Source: Costus lasius (Eukaryota > Streptophyta > Magnoliopsida > Zingiberales > Costaceae). From it: 64,000 bases of DNA. Shown here in pieces: positions 1 to 11,079 of the stretch. Both the position numbers and the translations under genes were made by a program. Where the stretch lies: assembly GCA_027563935.2 (NCBI GenBank), contig CM050453.2, forward strand, positions 86,154,665 to 86,218,664. Direction: 5' to 3'. Under the pieces are notes generated by a model. The model saw only the letters and a list, made by a program, of their open reading frames with translations. It was not told the origin of the DNA and did no database searches. Every line of letters starts with the position of its first letter. Position 1 is the first letter of the stretch.

Positions 1-1742
1 AACAAAGGGAGTTAGCAGAAATGCTAAGTAGGAATCAACAAATATGGTGAAGAAGTCAAATAATATGATATCCAAAGACAGAAACAATAATATACAAATA
101 ATATAAGAATGTCGTGCAAATCATCAAGCTGGCCAATAGATCTCACTTAAGAGCCGCACTCATTTTCAGAGTGTTTCCACTGTTGCTCATGCAATGGAAC
201 GACTGTCCTAAACAGTCCCGAGTGTTGCGTCCAACACTGACATCCGTAGTATTGTCCTCAAGACAACTGGCGGTGCCGTATCGGCATCTCAGATAGTCCG
301 ATACACGTCGGAACTATAACTCAGATAAACAAACCACTGGAGAATAAATCATCCAGGTCAGAGGTCAATATATATCACGACTTTATCATCACAGATTTAT
401 AACGGTTCCACATACTCATGTGTCAATATCACAGATACACAATTGTTCAACCATGCTCATAAGCCAATATATCAGATATCTCAAAACATGTTTGTTAACC
501 ATTCATACAAAAACAGAATATGACCAAATAAACAAGATAATTGAGGTCAACTGAAATTCAGAAACAAACCAAGCAGACGAAACAATCAGATATCAGTGTC
601 AATCAATTCTATCATATGTATTATATATCAAATCAAAGGATTAGGCAGCAAATAATATAATTCTTGACACTGTAAGAAAGGAGTAGGGTAGGATTCCTAC
701 CTCAAAAGCTGATATCCTGAATCACTCTGAAATCAAAGTTATGCTCCTTTCTTCACTTAATAATTTAAATAAAATATTTATCTTTATCCATGATATGCAT
801 CAACTTATAACTATATCCTCAATCCCTAATTTATTATTTAAATCAAAATTATCCCAAATAATTATCATGTAATTCCCCCAAACTAACAATTTAGATTTTT
901 TATAATTTTATTTCCTAAAAACGAATTTAATATAAATAATAAAAATAAATCAGTAAAACTAAACTTACCTTGCTACAGCAACGCGAACGAGACGAACGAA
1001 GTGGACGCAATGTTCGCTTGCTTTGCTGAGAGGATCACCGGCGCTCGTCGGAGAAGGTCAGCCACCTGAAGGAGGAGCAGCCGGCTCTGGAAGAAGCTGC
1101 CGCTGGTGCTCGAAAAGGAAATAGCCTCCGCTGCTTGAAGAAGGAAGCGGCTTCGCAACGGAAATAGGGGCGTCGCACACGTCGCTGCAAGGAAAGGAAT
1201 AGACGCGCCGGAGGAAAGAAGACGCCGCCCCACTGGAAGAGGAAGAGGTCGTTGCCGCCGACAGAGGAAGGAGGTGGAGGCAGTGTTCGCCGTAGAACCC
1301 TTCACCCCCGCAGAAAATCTCGCCGCACGCGTCCGAATTGAGAAGCTCGCCACTCGCCGCTGAACCACGTACGTGTCCGAAGCCTTCTTCGGACTACAGA
1401 CGCTGTCCCAAGGGAAGATGGAGGGGATGCCGGCACCTCTTCCCGTCGCTGCCGGAAGAACAAACGCCGCCGCCTGGATTCACCATACACGTCCGAGCAG
1501 AGCAGACCCACCGCCGAACCTGCTGCTCAGCGTCGGACGAGAGAAGAAGGCAAGGGAGGGGTCGCCGGCTGGAGGGGAAAGAGCCGCCGGCTCTAGACTC
1601 GGATGATGCCGCCGGCACATGCGTTGGTTGCCGGAGAAGAAGTCGCGAGCGAAGCAAAGACGGCTTCGCTGCGATGGCAGGAAAGAAAACAGAGTTTGCG
1701 GCTATGAGAAAAGTGAGGAGAGAGAAATAATTAGAGGTTAAT
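1..1742 (+). mobile_element. Outer long LTR (LTR-I), left part, starts before window
   Basis: The first 720 bases match bases about 2013-2700 of the inserted LTR-II at a diverged level, and both share the order AT-rich block, CG-rich block, AT-rich tail. The sequence stops at 1742, where LTR-II is inserted, and resumes at 4258 to end in AGGTATAACA at 4400, much like the LTR-II end GGTTATAACA. I therefore read 1-1742 plus 4258-4400 as one long LTR of the same family. Its 5' end is outside the window. The CG-rich stretch 970-1730 yields several overlapping short reading frames on both strands with no recognisable domain, and I do not call genes there. Confidence 0.7.
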
Positions 1743-3893
1743 TGTCACGCCCCGGCGGAAGCCGGCTATTTCTAGCTCAGGGTTCCCTAGGGAGTAACAA
1801 TATTGGTAGGAACCAGAGAACTATAATAATTACCATTCATTTATTTAATAAATAATCCAAATTTGACATCAACAGCTTTATAACACAATATCTGAATACA
1901 ACTATCCAAATTATCAACTGAATAAAATACAAAAGGCAACTATCTCAACTCGGACTGGTATCTGCTATCTACTCTATCCCTCCCAAAAGCTAACTCTGTA
2001 CCTGGAAGAGAAACAAAGGGAGTTAGCAAAAATGCTAAGTAGGAATCAACAAACATGGTGAGGGAATCAATTAACAAGATAATTCAATGACTGAAACAAC
2101 AATATACAAATAATATAAGAATGTCGTGCAAATTATCAAGCTGGCCAACAGATCTCAATTCAGAGCCGCACTCATTTTCAGAGTGTTTCCACTGTTGCTC
2201 ATGCAATGGAACGACTGTCCTAAACAGCCCGGAGTGTTGCGTCCAACACTGACATCCGTAGTATTGTCCTAAAGACAACTGGCGGTGCCGTACCGACATC
2301 TCAGATAGTCCGATGCGCATCGGAACTATAACTCAGATAAACAGGCCACTGGAGAATAAATCATCCAGGTCAGCGGTCAAAATATATCACGACTTTATCA
2401 TCTCAGATTTACAGCGGTTCCACATACTTATACGTCAATATCTCAGATACACAATTGTTCAACCAGGTTCATAAGCCAATAAATCAGATATCTCAACACA
2501 GTTTCTTTTATCGTGCACACAGAAATAGAATATGACCAATGAACAAGATAAATGAGGTCAACTGAATTACAGAAACAAATCAAGCAGATGAAGCAATCAG
2601 ATATCAGTGTCAATCAATTCTATCATATGCATCATATATCAAACAAAAGGATTAAGTAGCAAATCCTATTATTGACACTGTAAGAAAGGAGTAGGGTAAG
2701 ATTCCTACCTCAATCGCTGTTATTCTGAATCCTTTTGAAAAGTCAATAATTGTTTATCAAACGATGCAAGCCGATTAATGGATCAACCACTCTGAAACAT
2801 GAATTTGTACATGAACTCTATCATTAAACATTCTAATTTGAAAACCAAAACTACCAACAGGTAGAACATAACCCTAAACCTAGAGAACCAGTCTCAGATC
2901 ATATGAACCGAACCTAAAACCCACTGAACCGAACAGAATTGCACTGAACCGATCAAATTAACCCTGAACCAAGTCAGACTGAGACTTAGAACTTCAATTA
3001 CACAAAATAAAAACTTCATATAAGACCACAAATACTACCATTGGATAGGGAATTTTATTATCTTTCCAACGGATACCTGAACCGGCCCGGATTCGACCGT
3101 ATTGGGGTCGAACCGGTCGAAATTCAATTACTGACCCAAACTGGAATTGAACCGCTCGGTCCGGTTCAATTCGATTTCAAAACTCAGCGACCGGTTTATT
3201 TATAAATAAACCGCCGCCCAAACCCAAATTTGGACCGAACCGAAGCTCGCTCGCGCCGCCCAAACGCCGCCGCGCAAGTCCGGCGGCCGCCGGACTTGCG
3301 TCCGCTGCTTGCGCCGGCGAGCTCCCGAGGGCGCGTCGAGGATCGGATCACCGCCAAACTTCGCCAGTAGACTCCGGACGACGAGGCGAGGATCCACGAC
3401 CATTTGCGGCGAGGTTTCGACGCATGGTCGAAGCACCCGAAACGACAGCAGGTATCGACGGTGGTGCCGCCGCCGTCGATACACAAAACATACCCAAACC
3501 CAAACGGAACTTCACTAAAACTTCACAGAAGCCTACATACCTTGCTACAACGATGTATCGTAGCCCAGAACACAGAGATCGCCGTCGATGAAGGCACTGG
3601 ATGGCTGGAACACGAGGCGGCGCCGCTCGAACTCCGACGACGAGTTTGAGCGCGATTTCTCCTTCCTGGCGGCGCTTCGAGGGGTAAAGATGTTCAAGGA
3701 TTCGAATCGAATCCACGAGAGCAGAAGCCCCATTTATATAGAGGCAAGACGCGTTCCATACGGCGAGAACGCGGCGGCGAGTAAATCGCCGAGATCCGCG
3801 GGGAAGACGACGAGTTCGCTCGTCGCCCTAATTTAAATCAAACATCGAATAAATAAAATCCTCAGCGTTTTAATATTAAAACGCGAATTACCC

Positions 3894-3957
3894 CGATGGT
3901 TAGGCGGCGACGAAAACGAACGCGAGACACGGGTTCGAATCCCCGCGGACGCGTTTT
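3894..3957 (+). promoter_or_regulatory. tRNA-like Pol III A/B box module 1 in LTR-II
   Basis: An A-box-like TGGTTAGGCGG (3898-3908) is followed by a near-perfect B box GGTTCGAATCC (3932-3942) and then a T5 run after GGACGCG. The order, spacing and T-run are those of an internal Pol III promoter with terminator. The T-stem is only partly paired, so this is not a working tRNA gene. It may derive from a tRNA or a SINE head. Confidence 0.5.
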
Positions 3958-4027
3958 TCGGTTTTGAAATAATTTCAAATCAAATACGAGTTAACTAAAA
4001 GAAGTATGGTATAATATTAGAAACAAA

Positions 4028-4106
4028 GATTTAGCCCAGCGGTTTGGGCGCTCGCAAAAAAGCCGTGCGACGCGGGTTCGAGCCCTCGCGAACGCGTTTC
4101 GCGTTT
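4028..4106 (+). promoter_or_regulatory. tRNA-like Pol III A/B box module 2 in LTR-II
   Basis: A-box-like TAGCCCAGCGG (4032-4042) and B box GGTTCGAGCCC (4075-4085), with a similar tail (GAACGCGTTT, then a further short T-run). It lies about 130 bases downstream of module 1 in the same orientation, and the two share the B box and the ACGCG-T tail, so they look like diverged tandem copies of one tRNA-derived unit. Confidence 0.5.
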
Positions 4107-4257
4107 TCTAAAATAAAACTTATTTTATTTTTCTTTGATTTTTATCATTTACAAAAAAATTCAGAAAAATTCTAGAAAATCCCTAAAATTCCAAAAATAC
4201 AAATTCTGATATTTCTAAAAATTTAAAAATTATAAAAATTAAGGTTATAACATTAAT

Positions 4258-4400
4258 TGCATTGATTAAGGGGAGGTTTAGGGGCTTATTTATAGGATTT
4301 AGAGAGTAAGAATAGCGGAGAGATTTTAGGGCAAATTAGATTAGGATTCTGAAATTTGAATTTAAATTAATAAATTAAATTAAAAAATCAAGGTATAACA
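4258..4400 (+). mobile_element. Outer long LTR (LTR-I), right end
   Basis: Continuation of the LTR interrupted at 1742. It is AT-rich and ends AGGTATAACA at 4400, matching the terminal bases of LTR-II. After it comes non-repeat sequence leading into the 3' flank of the kinase gene. The matching duplication for this LTR is outside the window. Confidence 0.6.
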
Positions 4401-4570
4401 CTATCAGATTTGAGACTGTCTTCTTTTAATTTTCTCATTCATAATGAAACATACAGGGATTAATCGCGGCAAAATCCTCTCATATCTTATTTATAGCATA
4501 TGAAGAAATGCATAGAAAACTGTTGGAATTTACTGCTAATTACTTCTATAAATTGATGGTTTGCAAATAT

Positions 4571-7078
4571 TCATTCTCCAGAAATTGATGATTTGTTGAT
4601 TCCGGTCTGAGGAGGACTCGAAGCAGTGCTGCAGCCGCTGGTTCGGGAGCTTTGATTTGAAAAGCTGCCAACAAAGAAATTAATGGTTTCTGGGATTTCA
4701 GCAGACTGCAATAAAGACCTGGGAATCGGAGGCATGCTCACTTTCACAATGCCCTCAAGTATCTGAACAACCTGCCCCATCGTCGGCCTGCAACTCTCTT
4801 CTTCCTGAACGCACCAACACGCAACTCTACAAACTCTTTCCACCTCTTCCAAGTCGGCATCGTCTCCCAACTTCTCATCCAGCACGCATTCCACTTCCCT
4901 CCCAATAAGTTTGCTCGCCACCAAACAAGGCAAAAACCGAGCACCACTGCTACAACCATCCTCTGTCTTCTCCAAGTTTCTCTTCCCTGTTATGATTTCG
5001 AACAGCAACATTCCATAGCTATACACATCAGCTTTCGCGGAGATGGCCACGCCGGTGATCCACTCCGGCGCAAGGTATCCAAGAGTGCCCCGCATGGTCG
5101 TCAGAACTCGGCTGAAGTCCCGTCCCACGAGCTTCGCCAAGCCAAAATCTGCCACTTTGGGGACGAATGAAGCATCCAGCAGAATGTTCTCCGGCTTTAT
5201 GTCGCAATGTATAATGCAGTCCCTGCATTGCTCGTGGAGGTAGGCTAATCCTCTCGCTGTTCCAGCTGCAATCTGGTACCTTCTCTTCCAGTCCAAGGCA
5301 TTCGAATTATTAGAAAACAATTGAGTATCGAGAGAACCTTTAGGCATGAATTCGTACACCAGCAGCCTGTTGGATCCTTGTGCGCAAAATCCAAGAAGAC
5401 GAACGAGGTTGACGTGTTGAATTGTGCCGATTGTGCTGACCTCCGCGCGGAACTGCTTCTCCCCTTGACGAAGCCCTTCAAGTTTCTTCACAGCTACAGC
5501 CACTGAGCCAGGCAACACACCCTTGAACACCGATCCGAAGCCGCCGCCACCGAGCTTGTCCGAGAAGTTTTTGGTGGCACGCTGCAACTCGCCATATGTT
5601 AACGACACCAGAGAATTTCCGAGGGCCATTGATTTACGCATCATTCCACTTGTTTGGCGCTTCTTTACTACGATCCAAATGGCAGCTAAGCAAGCCATCA
5701 GTGCCGCCACAGCAACGCCACTGATGACCCATGCCACCTTTCCCTTGTTTCGAGATAATGAAATCTGTAGCTCGGAGGCAGCGAGGCGCAGGTAAAGCAC
5801 ACCTGCATTCGGTTCATTGTATTGTTCTTGAATATTCAGCAACTCCCCATGCCAAATAAAGCATCCAGTAGCACTGTAGGAGTAGGCGTTGCATGAACAG
5901 TTGTTGAGGCAAACCAATTCACATTCTTCCCGACTCCCAACCGTGGCCAGAGTCTGCGGTTTATCAGGAAGCCTAACGCTGGGCATCTTAAAGAATCCAA
6001 CCTTTTCAGAAATGGCTTGTCCGTCTCGACCACACTTCAGCGGAGTGCTCCTCACACACCCTGCTGTTTTATCGCCCAGTTCCCAATCAGTTGGAGAGCT
6101 CACCGTGAAACCTTTAACACAGCTGCAGACGGGCGTTTTGAGGTCATTACAACTACCGAAAGGCCCGCAGAGAGCGTACACAGAACACTTGTTTCTTGGG
6201 TGAGCCCAGATGAGCATCCAAAATTTTTTGTCCTCTACCCACAACAACTGCTGAAGCTGGCCAGAATCATAATCTATTACAGATCTTGTCGTCATGTCGG
6301 GGTTCTCGATTGTGTACGTGAAATAGCTCCCAACTTGAGTGGTAACCAATTGGAACTTGAAAGTATGACTTCCATACATTTCGGGAACTAGTTCAAAGAA
6401 GAGGCCATTCCAGACTCCGCTCTTCCAATATATATTGGACATATTGGACAGTAAGAAGTACTGGTTGGTTCCTTTTGGATCAATCTCGAAACAGAAGATC
6501 CCGGGAGCAGGGTCGACCTTGCTCCGCCAGGCTATGAGGCGTTGGAGCTGGTTAGTGACCTTGTTGAGCCCGAGTTTGGCTCCAGGGAGCCAAGTATCGG
6601 TGGGGTGATCGAAGCTCTGCCAGAAGACGAGGGTGGAATTGGACGCATCCCTCAGCTGAAGGTTCCCGTCGTCGGTTAGGATCGCAGCAACCGCGGAGTT
6701 GGAGGGGACGCTTGCGTTAGTGGACCAAACGATTGCCATGGATCGGTTGAGGAGGACCAGGTTGCCGTCATCAGCGATTTTGAGCTCCGACGTTGTAGGG
6801 TCTGTCACCGGAAATTCCCTGTTGGCTACCCAGACAGGGGTGAGCACGGGGATCTTGTTGTACAAGATACCTATGTAATAGTTGTTGGAGCTGTTTTCGG
6901 GTGTGAAGAAGCGCAGCACGAAGGTGCCATTTTCGGAGGTTATCTTCTGGTCTCCTGAGAGAGATTGCTTTGCATCGATTGTGTCAGATGCTTGAAGAGG
7001 GACTTGGTGAAGTGCAAAGAAGGAGATGAAGAATAGCAGAAGGGATAGGCGCAAGGGGAAGAAGCATGGAGCTCCCAT
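4571..7078 (-). CDS. G-type lectin S-receptor-like Ser/Thr protein kinase (SRK-a)
   Basis: An uninterrupted 835-residue reading frame, the usual length for the family. In order: a signal peptide (about 1-30), B-lectin domain (about 31-157, with the WVANR motif at 83-87), S-locus glycoprotein region (about 180-300), cysteine-rich EGF-like segment (298-341), PAN/apple domain (about 348-432), one transmembrane helix (about 448-471), and a kinase domain (about 509-779). The kinase has the glycine loop LGGGGFGSV (509-517), lysine 531, HCDIKPEN (624-631), DFG (644-646) and APEW (670-673). Catalytic Asp626 follows a cysteine, so it is a non-RD kinase, a class often linked to immune signalling. It should sit in the plasma membrane with the lectin part outside; the ligand is unknown. 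Intronless like the At2g19130-type subgroup. The start is chosen because the signal peptide follows it directly. SRK-b at 13868-15920 is a broken duplicate. Confidence 0.93.
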   Translation of the reverse strand: MGAPCFFPLRLSLLLFFISFFALHQVPLQASDTIDAKQSLSGDQKITSENGTFVLRFFTPENSSNNYYIGILYNKIPVLTPVWVANREFPVTDPTTSELKIADDGNLVLLNRSMAIVWSTNASVPSNSAVAAILTDDGNLQLRDASNSTLVFWQSFDHPTDTWLPGAKLGLNKVTNQLQRLIAWRSKVDPAPGIFCFEIDPKGTNQYFLLSNMSNIYWKSGVWNGLFFELVPEMYGSHTFKFQLVTTQVGSYFTYTIENPDMTTRSVIDYDSGQLQQLLWVEDKKFWMLIWAHPRNKCSVYALCGPFGSCNDLKTPVCSCVKGFTVSSPTDWELGDKTAGCVRSTPLKCGRDGQAISEKVGFFKMPSVRLPDKPQTLATVGSREECELVCLNNCSCNAYSYSATGCFIWHGELLNIQEQYNEPNAGVLYLRLAASELQISLSRNKGKVAWVISGVAVAALMACLAAIWIVVKKRQTSGMMRKSMALGNSLVSLTYGELQRATKNFSDKLGGGGFGSVFKGVLPGSVAVAVKKLEGLRQGEKQFRAEVSTIGTIQHVNLVRLLGFCAQGSNRLLVYEFMPKGSLDTQLFSNNSNALDWKRRYQIAAGTARGLAYLHEQCRDCIIHCDIKPENILLDASFVPKVADFGLAKLVGRDFSRVLTTMRGTLGYLAPEWITGVAISAKADVYSYGMLLFEIITGKRNLEKTEDGCSSGARFLPCLVASKLIGREVECVLDEKLGDDADLEEVERVCRVACWCVQEEESCRPTMGQVVQILEGIVKVSMPPIPRSLLQSAEIPETINFFVGSFSNQSSRTSGCSTASSPPQTGINKSSISGE

Positions 7079-7265
7079 GGCTGCTAAGAAAAAAAATTGT
7101 TAAGCTGTATGATTTAATGGAATGCTGAAACTGGCGCCAGACTTTATGCTCGTCCTTCTGATTTGATTCTCTGAAATTTCCACACCACGTGGACAACTGA
7201 GTTTGACATTGTTATTTCTCTAAGTCACATTTACACAATTTCTCTAAGTCACATTTACATTGAGT
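7079..7265 (-). promoter_or_regulatory. 5' flank of SRK-a, shared with SRK-b
   Basis: This stretch aligns with 15921-16150 upstream of SRK-b (for example the shared block CTTCTGATTTGATTCT), so the gene duplication included upstream sequence. Only about 190 bases remain before the gypsy remnant begins, so the original promoter of SRK-a is probably shortened. I see no clear TATA box. Confidence 0.5.
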
Positions 7266-7273
7266 TTGACATG
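7198..7273 (+). repeat. Short direct repeats at a rearrangement junction
   Basis: TGAGTTTGACAT occurs at 7198-7209 and 7261-7272, and TTTCTCTAAGTCACATTTAC occurs twice in between. Gypsy RT coding sequence begins directly after. Such patchwork of locally copied sequence is typical of filler DNA at a repaired break. Confidence 0.6.
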
Positions 7274-9161
7274 AAGCCGAGGTATGGAAAACTGATACTT
7301 GATGGTGATCCGGTTAATAGCACAACTGTCAATGCACATGCGCCACGACCCATTCTTCTTGGGTGTGAGCAAGGCGGAGACAGCGCAAGGACTTAGACCC
7401 TCATGGATGTACCCCTTTGTGAGGAGTTCATCCACTTAATGCTGCAGTTCAGTGTACTCCATGGGGTTGAGCCGATAGTGGGGTAGGTTCGGGAGAGGTG
7501 CTCCTGGGGCAATGTCAATCGCATGCTAGATCTCCCTATCTGGAGGTAGTCCATGAGGAAGATCGTCTGGACTGATGTCGCTAAACTCGGTTAGAAGGGC
7601 GGAGACCTCCGGGGGAGGTGCCGCGTCCATGGGTGGTGAAGGGTCATGAGCTTCACGTAACATCAGCGTGTGGACTACCTTAGTCTCGGTGGACGCATGA
7701 GCGCGGAGCAATGCATAAGGGACACAACTGTGGGTGTGGGGGAGGTAGTCGTAGGAGGGACAATCAAACCCTTAGATGTGGAGGCACGCAATTCTTTGGG
7801 CGGGGTTGGGATCAAATGGATCTTTTGCTCATTGTGGTCAAACACATAAGTGTTTGATCGGCCATAATGAACTACATCTCTATCGTATAACCAAGGGCGT
7901 CCTAAGGGGACGTGGGTGACATCCATAGCCGCCACATCACACCACACCTTCTCACGGTAGTCCCCAAAAGTGATGGGAACTTGACATCGATGGGTGACCA
8001 GAACGCTCGACATGTTAACACACATGATAGAATAAGGTTTCAGGTAGGGCTCAAGGGGGAGACCAAAGCGTGTGATTGCAGTTTGTGAAACCACGTTCAA
8101 GCTACTTCCCCCATCAATGACGATATTACATGAGTGCCCGTTGCACTTGATGTAAGTCGTGAAAATGCTTGTGCACCTCAAATCCTTAGAGGATGGGGTT
8201 TGCACAAGGGTACACCGTACAACCGCAAGTGTGGGGTGACCCGACTCATCACCACCCGTATAACACTCAGCCTCAACATCGTGCTCCGCGTGCTCATGGG
8301 TTATGGTGGCTACACGAGTGTGACTCTTGTCCGCATGGGCAGACTTCATTGGGCAATCTCTAGAGTAGTGGCCCGGTTGAAGACAATTGTAATAGTGCAC
8401 TCGCTCGGACGATCCAACTATGGGGGCCTTGCCCTTCTCTTCCCAAGTGGGGTGAGAAGCGGAGGCATCCGGGGTTGGGCGCTGAGGGGAGCCATGGGTT
8501 TTGGGTGCGGAACGCCGATGGGAACGAGACTCGCTTCGTTCAGTCCTAGGATGGGCAAGTGGGAGGTCCACCGATGTGCAGACGCCGATGGGTGCCAAAC
8601 TCGTTGCATCTAGCCATAGCATGAAGGTCATGTTAGATGTCTCGAGCGCGTTGAAAGGTCTGATCTAATGTCTCCGAACCATAAGCGGGTAGGGCTCGTC
8701 GGATGTCCGAGCAGAGTCCTTTCTTGAATTTATACAACACTAGTTCGGAGTCCTCTTGCAAGTTGCAACGAAGCTGTAATGTGTCAAAAGTTAGGCAGTA
8801 TTCTTCTACGGTTCCCGATCCTTGGTGCTGGCTACTATACTGGTCAAGGAGGTGCTGCCTATATGAGGGAGGTATGTATCGCTTGCAGAGGCGATACTTC
8901 ATCTCCTCCCAACGGGTGATGGGAGGAAGGGTGTGCTGTTCATTTTGACATTCCACGTTTTGCTAATGTAAACGTGCACGGCCATCAAGCAAGGTTTGGA
9001 TGAACTAGACTCACACATGCGGGGGACAATCTCTCAAGTCGAAGTAGGTGTCTACGGATGCAACCCAATCTAGGAATTGCATGGGGGTCAAGACCGCCCA
9101 CGAAGTGCGCGGGGCTGTTTCGAGCGAAGCAACGAAAATCATCATCTACCTAGGTGCGCTC
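7274..9161 (-). pseudogene. G1 gag C-part, protease and truncated RT
   Basis: Minus-strand coding remains of a Ty3/gypsy polyprotein, in frame pieces separated by stops and frameshifts. From the N side: Gag core (8633-8956), a CCHC zinc knuckle CLQPGHYSRDC (near 8390), a retropepsin region with IVIDGGSSLNVV (near 8110; DGG in place of the usual D-S/T-G) and LGRPW, then the start of RT with [16 protein letters not shown], ending after FSIPRL near 7275. Gag would package the RNA, and protease and RT would process and copy it. With RT cut before its catalytic YxDD, no working enzyme can be made. Closest in layout to the G2 copy at 25285-27658. Confidence 0.8.
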
Positions 9162-9166
9162 ATATC
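9162..9166. repeat. Target-site duplication ATATC (left) of solo Copia LTR
   Basis: ATATC here is repeated at 11564-11568 on the far side of the solo LTR. Confidence 0.85.
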
Positions 9167-10049
9167 TGTTAGTGTTAATGCCCTGCAGACCAATGTATGG
9201 ACTTGGTCCGGCATTCTTTGGATGTACTTTGATAAAATTGATAAAATCAATTAAGGCATGGTCGTTATTATGCAGATTGCTTTACCTGCGTTCATGTATT
9301 GAACTGCATAATTAATGTCCCATTAGTTTAGATTGGATTCATTCTCATAAGTAATCCCCAGTCAAGGTGCCTTAGCCGATATGGGATAGCTTTGGTGCAT
9401 GTGAGACTGGTGTATGGGCTGGTTAGATACGGGACATAGTAACGTAGACATATAGGTGCATTGGATGCACTAGAGTGATCCACCGTGAGGATTCACTTGT
9501 CTAGTCAATAAGTCAATCTCACATGCAAGAGGTTTGCATTGATCCTTAGACTTGAGGTATTCATGTCTAGATATAATGACGGGTATGTTTTGATACAGTC
9601 TTACGTCTCTCCGTAAATGGGTGATCAAAATGACTATCATTGGACATATCATAAGTCATATGGAGATATGGATGACCAATAGTAGATTTGCCCCTTCCTT
9701 AATTAGAAGCATGATATCCACTTTGGGGTGCCCCACCTCATTGGTGCATGATAGGAATGTACGACCATACTGTTTGAGTCATGACCAATAGATTGGATTA
9801 ATAAATATGTGACTAATCTAATGCTGGGATATCAGTTTAGGCAAAGGGATCTAGAATGCATGGGAATCCTCGTTGGTTGTTAGGGAGTTGTTGCCAGATG
9901 ACTTAAGTCCTATGACATGGGTAGTAGTGATGTGTTGTTAGATACCTCTCACCACTTATGATGTTTAATCATCATTGCCATCGTCATTAGGATCCTACGG
10001 GGTCACACGCAATAGACTCTTGACGTTGTATTTTGATCTGGATATCTTG

Positions 10050-10051
<2 letters not shown>

Positions 10052-10090
<39 letters not shown>
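10052..10090. repeat. (TA)n microsatellite
   Basis: About 19 uninterrupted TA units inside the solo LTR. Confidence 0.95.
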
Positions 10091-10092
<2 letters not shown>

Positions 10093-10230
10093 AGTTCATT
10101 CTGATCTTAAGTCCAAGACAGATTCATGGTTGAATTTGAGTCCAATTGAGATTCATGGGTTTGTATATCCTGGTCAAGTATGTACTCTGTATGGGAGTTG
10201 AACTTGGATTTGGGACTATAAACCATGTTG

Positions 10231-10480
10231 GATTCGAATCCTAATTTAATTAAGAGTTGGAATCCTAATCCTATTAGGAATTGGAATCCTAATCCTATTA
10301 GGAATTGGAATCCTAATCCTATTAGGAATTGGAATCCTAATCCAACTAGGAGTTGGAATCCTAATTTAATTAGGAGTTGAAATCCTAACCCTATTAGAAA
10401 ATAAAGTCCTATTCCAACTAGGAGTTGAAATCATAATTTAATTAGGAGTTGGAATCCTAATCTAGTTATTATTCAAATCC
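10231..10480 (+). repeat. Degenerate 24-base tandem repeat, palindromic unit
   Basis: The unit (core GGAATCCTAATCCTATTAGG) recurs about ten times, best preserved at 10258-10332. Each unit contains AATCCTAAT followed by ATTAGGATT-like sequence, so it can fold on itself. It continues in weaker form to about 10660. Confidence 0.8.
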
Positions 10481-11063
10481 TAATAAGAATTTGGTTATGG
10501 ATAAGGCCTATAGTGGTTGAGCGCGAATCCTAATCCAACTAGAATTCAAATCCTAATGAGAATTGGATTTGGATAAGGCTCATTGTATTGGGCGCAAATC
10601 CTAATCCAATGAGGATTTATTTCCATGGGCCTAATTAGTATTGAAATCCAAATCCAATTAGGAGTTGTGGATTTAAATCTAATTGAGGCAAGTTTGGAAT
10701 CCTAATGGGAGTAGGATTCATCATTGGTGCATGCTTTAATTCCATACATGGAATTTGCCCCAATTGCCATGAAAAATCCTTATGGAATTTGGTTTCCTCA
10801 AATTGGAAAGATCTTGGACGTGTGAGGCTGATATGATGGCGAGTATGGCTTGATTTATTCAAGCAAAGATTTGGCCAATCACATATGGAAAGTCAAATAA
10901 TGATTGAACTCAAATTACTCCTCTTGATATGGCAAGATGCTTGATTCTTTCCAAGCTTCATGATACGCCAATTCAAGGAGGTGTATGGCTGATATCTTGC
11001 CGTAATTCCTTGGAGGAATTGCGCCAAGAACACTTAAGGAAAGGAGAGTGGCGGTGGTGGCTT

Positions 11064-11079
11064 GATTGGCTATAAAAGA
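11064..11079 (+). promoter_or_regulatory. LTR promoter: CCAAT (inverted) and TATA box
   Basis: GATTGGC is followed at once by TATAAAAGAAA. The position, about 490 bases before the LTR end, is plausible for the U3/R promoter of this Copia family. Confidence 0.5.

Larger units (their letters stand above)
1743..4252 (+). mobile_element. Complete solo LTR (LTR-II), 2.5 kb
   Basis: It starts TGTCACGCCCCGG and ends GGTTATAACA, so it has the TG...CA ends of an LTR, and it is flanked by a perfect 5-base duplication TTAAT (1738-1742 and 4253-4257). No internal region, primer site or coding sequence is present, so it is a solo LTR left after LTR-LTR recombination. Bases 3180-3840 are CG-rich, and the tail after 3850 is AT-rich and contains two tRNA-like box pairs. 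Ends of this type are common in large Ty3-type LTRs, but without an internal region the superfamily is a guess. Confidence 0.85.

Noticed and set aside
970..1730. Several overlapping frames of 69-131 codons on both strands in a CG-rich stretch
   Set aside because: They overlap each other in different frames, are rich in Arg/Pro/Ser as expected from CG-rich DNA, show no domain, and lie inside an LTR.
3196..3836. Frames of 62-122 codons on both strands
   Set aside because: Same situation in LTR-II: a CG-rich core, mutually overlapping frames and no recognisable motifs.
3894..4106. Functional tRNA genes
   Set aside because: The A and B boxes fit, but T and acceptor stems do not pair properly and there is no clear anticodon arm.
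10236..10660. CRISPR-like array
   Set aside because: The repeats are contiguous, degenerate and palindromic without unique spacers, and sit in a plant LTR.
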